Assembly: GCA_005888695.1 (NCBI GenBank)
Contig: VBBH01000144.1
Span: forward strand, 1 to 5,320
Length of the DNA: 5,320 nt
Reading direction: 5' to 3'
Source: Candidatus Bathyarchaeota archaeon
Lineage (GTDB): Archaea > Thermoproteota > Bathyarchaeia > 40CM-2-53-6
A program made the position numbers and the translations under genes. Positions 1-5,320 of the stretch are shown here, piece by piece (position 1 is the stretch's first letter; each line of letters opens with the position of its first letter). A model generated the notes under the pieces. That model was not told the DNA's origin. It was given only the letters and a program-made list of their open reading frames with translations, and ran no database searches.

Positions 1-13
1 AACACCGATTTCT

Positions 14-40
14 TAGGATATAGGATTCTTTTCCTAGGAT
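14..40. repeat. Three TAGGAT copies in 7-bp register
   Basis: TAGGAT occurs at 14-19, 21-26 and 35-40, so the copies start 7 and 14 bases apart. The slot between the second and third copies is degenerate. A small inverted repeat, GCAAT-AA-ATTGC, follows at 41-52. The stretch 1-121 lies downstream of the HD-domain gene and contains no gene I can support. The repeat may be chance low complexity or part of a 3' region. There is no clear T-rich terminator on the minus strand. Confidence 0.35.
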
Positions 41-121
41 GCAATAAATTGCTGGTGTAACTTCTTGGGATTAACGCATAGTACAGGTTTCCCAAGGATG
101 CTTAATTGTCGCAGGGTATTC

Positions 122-1420
122 CTATACGGATATTTTTGCAGAAACTGGTGTCTCTCCCAGAATCTGCTTCGACACCTGCTCAACACGATCGCGATGCTTC
201 TCCTTAGTGTAAACACGGATTATGTTCATGAAGGCTTGGAGAACGAAGCCGATCCTTGACACTTCTGCCAATTGGGCCTTCCTTTTCCTTCCTTGGGAAA
301 GGCGTAGGAAGACGGGAATGTCGAGAGGCTGCATCTCAACTGTGCGGTGATACGGAACGGACGGCTGAGTTGGCACGTCTATTATCACGTCTTCCTCAGG
401 AACCTTCGCCTTCCGAGCTATCTCCTTCTGAATGTCATCCCTAACAACCTGTTTCGTTATCACGTTAGAAACGAGTTCCTCGGTCGCATACAGGGTTCTC
501 TCATACGTGCACTTCAGTAAACGTCGCAACTCAAGGTCGACCATTATTCCCCGTGACTTCTTGCACTCCTTGAGTCCAGTCCATACACTGTAATCGTCAA
601 GTCGCAGAAAGTCCTCAGGATCGTCGAACTTTACGAGCGCCAATTCGTCTTTGGCTGCTTCCAATGCCTTGACCAGCATGATTTGGACTGCCCTAGAAGC
701 ACGATGGAAGTAAATGGTTCGGAACGATTCTATCCTAGCGAGTAGGAAGCTCTCTAGAGCCGCGATAGCGGTCCCGTCGACCGCCAAGTTTCCATCTAGG
801 ATGTCCATCGAGTACAGTAGTCGATAGACATCTATTGATCCGTAACCTGCTCCAGTGTGGAAAGAATCTCGGACTAGAAAGTCCATCTTGTCAACATCAA
901 TACTGCTGCTTATGACCTGGTCAAGGTACGGACGCCTACGATCTCCAACGTGGCCGACTGCCAATCGACCCATTCTCTTCGAGTCGAAACCTCGCTTCTC
1001 TAAAACATCGGCTAACTCCGTTTTAGAAACAAGCCAGGGAACAAAGTCCTCATGCGTCTTCCGAAGATACTTCACCATTAATGGCTCGAAGACGTGCGAG
1101 AACGGGCCGTGTCCAATGTCATGTATCAATGCTGCAATTCTGAGCTCATGCCTTTCCTGTAACGGCAAATCCGTGGGCAGTGTCTCTGCCAAAACCCCCG
1201 CAAGATACATCGCACCGAGTACGTGCTCGAATCGCGTGTGGTTAGCTGCTGGGTAGACGTATTCCGAACCGGCTAATTGCCTGATTCGACGGAGGCGCTG
1301 CAACGGACGAGTGTCGATAATCGCTTTCTCAGTCTGAGTGATCCGAACGTAACCGTGAATGGGATCTTTGATGAAACCGTAATAGTCCTGTGCAGATTTC
1401 CTGCGCGCGGAAACAGACAA
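122..1420 (-). CDS. HD-domain phosphohydrolase, SAMHD1/COG1078 type (putative dNTP triphosphohydrolase)
   Basis: This 432-residue protein belongs to the HD superfamily branch that includes human SAMHD1 and bacterial COG1078 dNTPases, which split dNTPs into deoxynucleoside and triphosphate in the cytosol. The N-terminus has the typical FIKDPIHGYV (16-25). The metal-binding set is complete: H66 in TRFEHVLGAMYLAG, H100-D101 in ALIHDIGHGPFSH, and D177 in IDVDKMDFLVRD. Recalled SAMHD1 active-site positions also line up: Q48-L49 (Q149-L150), R63 (R164), H123 (H233), D185 (D319) and Y237 (Y374). Two differ: F181 for Y315 and F238 for Q375. The C-terminal third is helical and charged and has no second domain I recognise. 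The start is TTG; the frame is closed by a stop at 1451-1453 and has no ATG or GTG between, and only 15 residues precede FIKDPIHGY, so this start fits. A TATA-like element lies 30-37 nt upstream. Family assignment is firm; substrate is inferred. Confidence 0.93.
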   Translation of the reverse strand: MSVSARRKSAQDYYGFIKDPIHGYVRITQTEKAIIDTRPLQRLRRIRQLAGSEYVYPAANHTRFEHVLGAMYLAGVLAETLPTDLPLQERHELRIAALIHDIGHGPFSHVFEPLMVKYLRKTHEDFVPWLVSKTELADVLEKRGFDSKRMGRLAVGHVGDRRRPYLDQVISSSIDVDKMDFLVRDSFHTGAGYGSIDVYRLLYSMDILDGNLAVDGTAIAALESFLLARIESFRTIYFHRASRAVQIMLVKALEAAKDELALVKFDDPEDFLRLDDYSVWTGLKECKKSRGIMVDLELRRLLKCTYERTLYATEELVSNVITKQVVRDDIQKEIARKAKVPEEDVIIDVPTQPSVPYHRTVEMQPLDIPVFLRLSQGRKRKAQLAEVSRIGFVLQAFMNIIRVYTKEKHRDRVEQVSKQILGETPVSAKISV

Positions 1421-1449
1421 GAAACTCGATTCCGTCCGTTCACCTTGTT

Positions 1450-1457
1450 CTTATACA
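1450..1457 (-). promoter_or_regulatory. TATA-like element for the HD-domain gene
   Basis: The minus strand reads TGTATAAG here, 30-37 nt before the TTG start. In archaea the TATA box is centred about 26 nt before transcription start, which would put the transcript start near 1427 and leave a leader of under 10 nt. This suggests a near-leaderless transcript separate from the methyltransferase gene. An AGGTGA at 1440-1445 resembles a Shine-Dalgarno core but lies about 19 nt from the TTG, which is too far. The call rests on motif and spacing only. Confidence 0.4.
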
Positions 1458-1470
1458 AAGGTTGCAAAGC

Positions 1471-1490
1471 GCACTAGCAAACGCTAGTGC
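1471..1490. repeat. Perfect 8-bp inverted repeat with 4-nt loop
   Basis: GCACTAGC at 1471-1478 is the exact reverse complement of GCTAGTGC at 1483-1490, with AAAC between. It sits in the 88-bp gap between the methyltransferase stop and the HD-domain start, just upstream of the TATA-like element. It could be an RNA hairpin ending or stabilising the methyltransferase transcript, or a dimeric operator for the HD-domain gene. No T-run follows on the minus strand, which weighs against an intrinsic terminator. The right arm, CGCTAGTGC at 1482-1490, resembles the repeat unit at 2401-2420. Confidence 0.6.
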
Positions 1491-1508
1491 TATGCCTCTC
1501 TTCCAGAG

Positions 1509-2348
1509 TTATCGACTGGTAGGCGTTGCGACTGCCAGAACTCGAAACGTACCGAAAGACGCATCCTTTGGCTCATCCTTCTTTGACTTCCCTATATCGC
1601 CGTCGTAGAATGCAAGAGCTTTGAGTTTGTTTCGCTCAAGAAGCTCCTGAATGTGTGAAATCGCATAGGTCTTTGTCTTATGAGTTTCTGAGAAATTGTC
1701 GACCGGCTTCTTTCCCCTTGTGTCGAGAATGTAGAAGTCAAACTGCACATTGAGAATGTTACTCTGCGCGTTGTATTTGCTAGTATGCAACCGGATTATC
1801 AATCTATCATCATCCTCACTCCTATCCCAGCTCGTGTGTCCCGAGGGACGCGAAGCAGCAGGGAATATTGCAGAGTTTTGCCAGAAGTCGAAGATCAATA
1901 ATGCGCGTGGCTCAAGTCGTTTTTCCACGCCCGCAAGGAAATTCTCGACTTCTTCATGTTCAAGTAAGTAACCGAATCCGCCGAAGAGAACGGTTGCAAC
2001 ATCATATTTTTCTTGAAGCTCGATTTTTCGCATATCCATCCGGACAAATCGCGGATTGGTCTTTTTGGCAGCCTTCTCGGTCGCAATTTGGATCATTTCA
2101 TTGGAGATGTCGATCCCAGTCGCCTTCCATCCTCGTTCTGCAAAAATGAAAGTATAGTTTCCCGTGCCACAAGCAACATCCAAAATTGAACCTGGTCTTT
2201 TCTGATCCTTGTGTTTTGCAATTATCCTTTCTAGATAATCGGCCTGAGAACTGTAGTCGAGAATTTTTGAGTAGATTGTGTCGTAGTACCGGGCCATTCT
2301 CGTGTAGTGTATGAACGATGAATCGTCTCGCGGGTAAGTCGTTGCCAT
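1509..2348 (-). CDS. Class I SAM-dependent methyltransferase, substrate unknown
   Basis: The 279-residue protein has a Rossmann-like methyltransferase fold. Motif I is SILDVACGTGNYT (54-66), which binds SAM. The motif II acidic residue is D80 in GIDISNEMI (78-86), which would contact the ribose. D105 in RMDMRKIEL marks the adenine-side region, and YDVATVLFGGFGYLL (115-129) is motif IV. An N-terminal helical cap with YYDTIYSKILDY (21-32) is typical of small-molecule methyltransferases of the Methyltransf_25/11 type. The C-terminal half is beta-rich, with a DFYILDTRGKK segment. Nothing in the sequence identifies the acceptor. The start is ATG, with GGAG only 1 nt before it, too close for a normal ribosome site. 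A weak TTAACTA (minus strand, 2372-2378) centred 27 nt upstream would fit a leaderless transcript. The gene lies 88 bp upstream of the HD-domain gene on the same strand and is divergent from the cupredoxin gene. The fold is clear; the function is open. Confidence 0.9.
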   Translation of the reverse strand: MATTYPRDDSSFIHYTRMARYYDTIYSKILDYSSQADYLERIIAKHKDQKRPGSILDVACGTGNYTFIFAERGWKATGIDISNEMIQIATEKAAKKTNPRFVRMDMRKIELQEKYDVATVLFGGFGYLLEHEEVENFLAGVEKRLEPRALLIFDFWQNSAIFPAASRPSGHTSWDRSEDDDRLIIRLHTSKYNAQSNILNVQFDFYILDTRGKKPVDNFSETHKTKTYAISHIQELLERNKLKALAFYDGDIGKSKKDEPKDASFGTFRVLAVATPTSR

Positions 2349-2400
2349 TCTCCTACTTCACATGGGTCTGGTAGTTAAGAAGTCCTGACTCCGCATAGAC

Positions 2401-2427
2401 CGCTAATACACCGCTAATACATTAGCG
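2401..2427. promoter_or_regulatory. Operator-like repeat cluster in the divergent intergenic region
   Basis: Two near-identical 11-bp units, CGCTAATACAC (2401-2411) and CGCTAATACAT (2412-2422), lie head to tail, differing only in the last base. The second also forms a perfect palindrome with the following bases: CGCTAAT (2412-2418), AC, ATTAGCG (2421-2427). A weaker relative, CCGCATAGAC, precedes at 2391-2400. The 11-bp period places the sites on about the same face of the helix, as expected for cooperative binding of a dimeric regulator. The cluster lies between the divergent methyltransferase and cupredoxin genes, 53 nt from each start, so one factor could control both. The regulator is unknown. 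The AT-rich core TAATACATTA could alternatively act as a TATA-like element. Confidence 0.5.
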
Positions 2428-2479
2428 TGAGATTTGTGTTGATTTCTGGCATAGGAAGATATTCTCGATACTTCCTGTC

Positions 2480-3439
2480 TTGAGCAGAGCCTTGCTTAGC
2501 GTGAGAGTGTCATCTCGTTCGTGGAGAATCCTCATACTTTCGACACTACTCTTGTCTTCCATATTCGCAAGCCTACCTTGGTCTAGGAATCAAGCGATTC
2601 CAAAAGTTGCAGCCCAGACGACGATATCTTACGTTTTGAGCGGCTCCCGAACGACGGGCTGGAATGGAACAATACCCGGGCCTAATCTGACTGCGAGCAT
2701 AGGAGATACGGTCGCGTTGTCCTTGTCAAGTGCAGATAGTGCTCCTCATCGATTCTTCGTCGATGTAAACAATAATGGCGCCCTGGATTGCATGTCAGGC
2801 CCGGATAAGTGTCAGCCTGCTAGTTTCACTTCGACTGCGTCCTACTCTTTCCCAGTCGACTCCGCGACCTTCACCGCCGGCTCTTCTTACCACTACTACT
2901 GCGCCATTCATCTTAACATGTTTGGAACGTTCAAGGTCAACTCGGCAGCCCCTGCTCCACCAGACTTTACCGTCTCAGCGAATCCAACGTCTATCTCTCC
3001 CTCCCAGGGTGGTTCGGCGACATCGTCGATATCAATCGCCAGCCAGAACGGCTTCAGCGGAGCATTGACTCTGTCTACAAACACTCCATCCTCGGGTCTC
3101 AGTTGGAAATTAAGCCCAACCGGAGTCACGCTGACCTCCGGTGCTACTGTTACTTCCGTCTTAACGGTCAACGCGTCGTCGACAGCACCTACGGGAGCCT
3201 ATCAACCAGGAGGAGGATACCTAGTAGCAGCGCAGTCAGGAACATACCAAGCAGTAGTGAGTGCAACGAACGGGACGCTGATGCATAGTACCACTGTAAC
3301 AGTCAACGTGACGTCACCAGGTGCTAATGCTCTGGGCTATTTGACCGAAATAGGAGCTGCTGCAATTATTACCGCAATTGCGGTTGTAGGAATATTATGG
3401 TACAGAGCATCGCGGGCTAAAACCAGAAAAGTCTCTTAG
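2480..3439 (+). CDS. Exported, membrane-anchored cupredoxin (type 1 copper) protein
   Basis: This 319-residue protein begins with a signal peptide: a basic n-region with R13 and R16, then a hydrophobic core LILSTLLLSSIFA at about 18-30. The mature part starts with a plastocyanin/amicyanin-like domain (about 48-153). Its copper ligands are visible: H90 in APHRFF, then C141, H144 and M147 in YYCAIHLNMFG, with amicyanin-like C-x2-H-x2-M spacing. Between them is a DVNNNGALD loop (95-103) and a cysteine pair, C104 and C111, that could form a disulfide. A proline linker (157-161) leads to a beta-sandwich domain (162-278) with the QNGFSGALTLS signature common in archaeal surface proteins. A membrane helix (about 291-308) and a basic tail RASRAKTRK anchor it. 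Five N-glycosylation sequons occur (62, 69, 231, 264, 276). It probably carries electrons or holds copper outside the membrane. The TTG start is the first usable one after a stop at 2423; TTG 2492 or a nearby GTG remain possible. Confidence 0.88.
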   Translation: MSRALLSVRVSSRSWRILILSTLLLSSIFASLPWSRNQAIPKVAAQTTISYVLSGSRTTGWNGTIPGPNLTASIGDTVALSLSSADSAPHRFFVDVNNNGALDCMSGPDKCQPASFTSTASYSFPVDSATFTAGSSYHYYCAIHLNMFGTFKVNSAAPAPPDFTVSANPTSISPSQGGSATSSISIASQNGFSGALTLSTNTPSSGLSWKLSPTGVTLTSGATVTSVLTVNASSTAPTGAYQPGGGYLVAAQSGTYQAVVSATNGTLMHSTTVTVNVTSPGANALGYLTEIGAAAIITAIAVVGILWYRASRAKTRKVS

Positions 3440-3458
3440 AACGCCCAGAAGAAGTCGA

Positions 3459-4982
3459 CTACATTGCAATCCGGACGCGATACTCTCCATAGACATTCCT
3501 CAAAACATCACTAATCTCACCGAGTGTGCAATCTGCTCGAACAGCACTCAGGATATCCGGGATCAGATTATTCTTCTCTGACTTTGCTGATTTCTCAATT
3601 TGGGAGAGCATAGTTTTCACTTTCATACTGTCTCGTTCTTCTCTGAATCTTCTCAATCGATCAATCTGTGCTTGCTCAAGCTTGGGGTCTATTCTTTGAA
3701 TCTCTGGAGGTTTCTCCCCGCCCTCGGTAAACTTGTTGACGCCGACAATAACTGTATGGCCCTCGTCCACGCTTTTCTGGAAGGCGTATGCGCTGTTCTG
3801 GATCTCTCGATGGACAAAGCCTGATTCTATTGCTTTCTTAGCTCCACCTAATGCTTCCACTCTCTCAAGCAGATCAGTTGCCTCGTCTTCGATCGTCTTG
3901 GTTAGATGTTCCAGATAGTAGCTTCCTCCAAGTGGATCGACAGTCTTCGTCACTCCTGATTCGTATGCAATAATCTGCTGGGTCCTCAATGCGATTCGGA
4001 CTGAGTCTTCAGTTGGTAGCGAGAGGGCCTCATCTCGCGAATTAGTATGCAGCGATTGTGCGCCACCGAGAATTGCTGCCAATGCTTGCAATGCAACTCT
4101 GGCGACGTTATTGTCGGGTTGTTGAGCAGTCAAGGTTTCGCCGCTTGTCTGAGCATGGAATCTAAGCTTGGAAGATTCCGGATTCCTTGCCTTGAACCGA
4201 TCTCTCATAATTCGAGACCATAATCGTCTGGCGGCACGGAATTTTGCTACTTCCTCCAGGAAATCGTTTCTGCATGCGAAGAAGAATGATAATTGCGGAG
4301 CGAACTGGTCAACCTTCAACCCTCTCTGTAGCGCGTGTTCGACATATTCGATCGCGTTTGCGAAAGTGAAGCCCAGTTCTTGAACGGCATTTGCTCCGGA
4401 TTCTCGAAGATGATAGCCACTGATGCTGATTGGATGCCAGTGAGGCGCATTACGAGCAGCGTACTCGATGAGATCAACGGAAAGCTTGAGCGATTGTTCA
4501 GGAGGATAGACGTACGTGTTGCGTGCAATGTATTCTTTCAAGATATCATTCTGCGTGGTCCCTCTCAAGAATTCAAGGGAGACACCTTGCTCAACGCCGA
4601 CCGCGGCGTATAGTGAGAATAGTATCGGTGCCGTGGAATTGATTGTCATGCTCGTACTGACCTTGTCGAGACTGATCCCGTCGAAGAGGCGTCGCATATC
4701 CGCCAAGCTGCTGATTGCTACGCCTACACGGCCTACCTCTCCGGCTGATCTGGGATTGTCAGAATCAAGACCGAGTTGTGTAGGAAGGTCGAACGCGGTG
4801 CTGAGTCCGGTCTCGCCGTGAGATATCAGATACCTGAAACGATTGTTCGTCTCCTGCGCGGATCCGAAGCCCGTGTACTGACGCATCGTCCAGAGTTTAG
4901 CGCGGTACATTTCATCATAGATTCCACGAGTAAACGGATACTTCCCAGGTTCACCCAATAACTTGTCGAGTTGACGTGGCAA
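3459..4982 (-). CDS. mcmA: Methylmalonyl-CoA mutase, catalytic (large) subunit
   Basis: This protein carries the substrate-binding barrel of adenosylcobalamin-dependent methylmalonyl-CoA mutase, which interconverts methylmalonyl-CoA and succinyl-CoA in the cytosol. Motifs in order: YPFTRGIYDEMYRAKLWTMR (15-34), QYTGFG (35-40), STAFDLPTQLG (61-71), QNDILKEYIARNTYVYPPE (144-162), SISGYH (186-191), HAQTSG (276-281), GGAQSLHTN (306-314), DPLGGSYYLE (349-358) and CTLGEISDVLRNVYGEYR (485-502). Y36, R154 and H191 match Y89, R207 and H244 of the Propionibacterium enzyme with identical spacing. Y and R at the first two sites indicate methylmalonyl-CoA rather than isobutyryl-CoA, where Phe and Gln are found. 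The chain stops where fused enzymes continue into the cobalamin domain, so a separate small subunit must supply it; it is not in the window. The TTG used here as start is doubtful: the same frame stays open to 5093 and encodes SGLPVKRLYTSRDL, normally the N-terminus of this family. The gene follows the MeaB-type GTPase gene and is probably cotranscribed with it. Confidence 0.95.
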   Translation of the reverse strand: MPRQLDKLLGEPGKYPFTRGIYDEMYRAKLWTMRQYTGFGSAQETNNRFRYLISHGETGLSTAFDLPTQLGLDSDNPRSAGEVGRVGVAISSLADMRRLFDGISLDKVSTSMTINSTAPILFSLYAAVGVEQGVSLEFLRGTTQNDILKEYIARNTYVYPPEQSLKLSVDLIEYAARNAPHWHPISISGYHLRESGANAVQELGFTFANAIEYVEHALQRGLKVDQFAPQLSFFFACRNDFLEEVAKFRAARRLWSRIMRDRFKARNPESSKLRFHAQTSGETLTAQQPDNNVARVALQALAAILGGAQSLHTNSRDEALSLPTEDSVRIALRTQQIIAYESGVTKTVDPLGGSYYLEHLTKTIEDEATDLLERVEALGGAKKAIESGFVHREIQNSAYAFQKSVDEGHTVIVGVNKFTEGGEKPPEIQRIDPKLEQAQIDRLRRFREERDSMKVKTMLSQIEKSAKSEKNNLIPDILSAVRADCTLGEISDVLRNVYGEYRVRIAM

Positions 4983-5075
4983 GTCGCGTGAAGTGTAGAG
5001 GCGCTTTACAGGTAGTCCAGAGTCTGTGGTTTGACTTTGGTTCTTTCTTTTTGCGGCCTGTTTCTTGTTTTTCTG

Positions 5076-5091
5076 GATGATGGGTTCACCC
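5076..5091 (-). promoter_or_regulatory. Possible ribosome site followed by ATC-ATC ahead of the mutase frame
   Basis: On the minus strand GGGTGA (5091-5086), which contains the Shine-Dalgarno core GGTGA, overlaps the TGA stop of the GTPase gene. It is followed 4 nt later by ATC-ATC (5081-5076) in the mutase frame. Starting there would give a mutase of about 540 residues including its conserved N-terminal arm. ATC is a very rare initiator. A GTG at 5089-5087 overlaps the stop as GTGA, but it opens another frame that ends at 5006. Real start unproven. Confidence 0.3.
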
Positions 5092-5320
5092 GTTCAGTTT
5101 TCGGATTGTCTTAGCAAGCTGGGATGCTGCGGTTTCAGGATCTACATGATGCTTCAGGACCCGATCTACTAGAAGGTCCCAGTCCTTCTGTCCCTTTAAC
5201 CGATCCACTGTATCACGGTAGAAATCAGAGTATGCCGTCTCGACTAATTCTGCCTCGATCTTGACCCGTGCCATTTTTTCACGGGATCCGTGCTCGTCGA
5301 TGTGCTTCCTGTACTTCTCT
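5086..5320 (-). CDS. meaB: MeaB/ArgK-type GTPase, C-terminal fragment (runs off the right edge)
   Basis: The frame is open from the window edge to the TGA at 5086-5088, giving 78 residues of the C-terminus. The nucleotide-binding G-domain lies outside the window. What is seen is a charged helical arm (KYRKHIDEHGSREKMARVKI) followed by a segment ending VDPETAASQLAKTIRKLNG. This fits the C-terminal dimerisation region of MeaB-type GTPases, where a DP-x-TAA motif near the end is usual. In that family the protein is a chaperone of methylmalonyl-CoA mutase, gating cofactor loading and protecting it from inactivation. The internal ATG at 5274 is not a real start, because coding continues upstream in the same frame. 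The gene lies immediately upstream of the mutase gene on the same strand, which strengthens the call and suggests an operon. Without the P-loop in view the family is inferred from the tail and context. Confidence 0.75.
   Translation of the reverse strand, partial: EKYRKHIDEHGSREKMARVKIEAELVETAYSDFYRDTVDRLKGQKDWDLLVDRVLKHHVDPETAASQLAKTIRKLNG

Noticed and set aside
34..216. Minus-strand 60-residue open frame at the left edge
   Set aside because: More than half overlaps the 3' end of the HD-domain gene in another frame on the same strand; composition is unlike a protein and no motif is seen.
855..1256. Plus-strand 133-residue open frame
   Set aside because: It lies entirely antisense to the HD-domain gene, whose catalytic motifs are unambiguous there; the product is Ser/Arg-rich with no recognisable domain.
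1273..1467. Minus-strand 64-residue frame beginning upstream of the HD-domain gene
   Set aside because: It overlaps the conserved N-terminus of the HD protein in another frame and has no recognisable feature, although an AGGTGA sequence lies within it.
1471..1490. Intrinsic terminator
   Set aside because: The inverted repeat is perfect, but no T-rich tract follows on the minus strand, so it is recorded only as a repeat.
2401..2427. Possible start of a CRISPR array or transposon end
   Set aside because: The units are 11 bp, adjacent without spacers and only two in number; there is no transposase gene or target-site duplication nearby.
2775..3068. Plus-strand 97-residue frame inside the cupredoxin gene
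   Set aside because: It is an alternative frame across the cupredoxin domain, whose copper ligands are in the main frame; the product is a Ser/Pro/Arg-rich shadow.
4335..4821. Two plus-strand frames of 92 and 101 residues opposite the mutase
   Set aside because: Both are antisense to highly conserved mutase coding sequence; no start context or domain supports them.
5086..5274. Stand-alone 62-residue gene starting at ATG 5274
   Set aside because: The frame continues open to the window edge with sequence fitting the GTPase C-terminal arm, so this ATG is an internal methionine of a larger gene.

Overview
The window looks like chromosomal DNA of an archaeon, most likely from the Thermoproteota (Nitrososphaeria- or Bathyarchaeia-like). 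Four observations support this. The methylmalonyl-CoA mutase catalytic subunit lacks a cobalamin domain, which is the split archaeal layout. The exported cupredoxin carries a sequon-rich beta-sandwich domain and a C-terminal membrane anchor. One gene has a TATA-like element about 30 nt before its start. TTG appears to be used as a start codon more than once. The lineage is an inference, and a bacterial origin is not strictly excluded.

From left to right: positions 1-121 hold no gene, only a short TAGGAT repeat cluster. A complete minus-strand HD-domain phosphohydrolase of the SAMHD1/COG1078 type follows (122-1420). An 88-bp gap holds a TATA-like element and a perfect 8-bp inverted repeat. A minus-strand class I SAM-dependent methyltransferase comes next (1509-2348). 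A 131-bp divergent intergenic region (2349-2479) has a compact repeat cluster resembling an operator. A plus-strand membrane-anchored cupredoxin follows (2480-3439). It converges, with only 19 bp between the stops, on the minus-strand mutase large subunit (3459-4982, reading frame open to 5093). Upstream of the mutase, and reaching the right edge, is the C-terminal end of a MeaB-type GTPase (5086-5320).

The GTPase and the mutase form a functional pair: MeaB-type proteins protect the mutase and gate its adenosylcobalamin cofactor. The cobalamin-binding small subunit and the epimerase are not in view and would be expected further right or elsewhere. The pair would interconvert (R)-methylmalonyl-CoA and succinyl-CoA, either in propionate metabolism or in the archaeal 3-hydroxypropionate/4-hydroxybutyrate carbon cycle; the window cannot tell which. 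The other three genes have no evident link to that pathway.

The point most worth a second look is the mutase start. The conserved N-terminal segment is encoded in frame upstream of the first usable start codon, yet no ATG, GTG, TTG or CTG precedes it. I see no CRISPR array, tRNA, rRNA, insertion sequence or clearly new multi-gene system.
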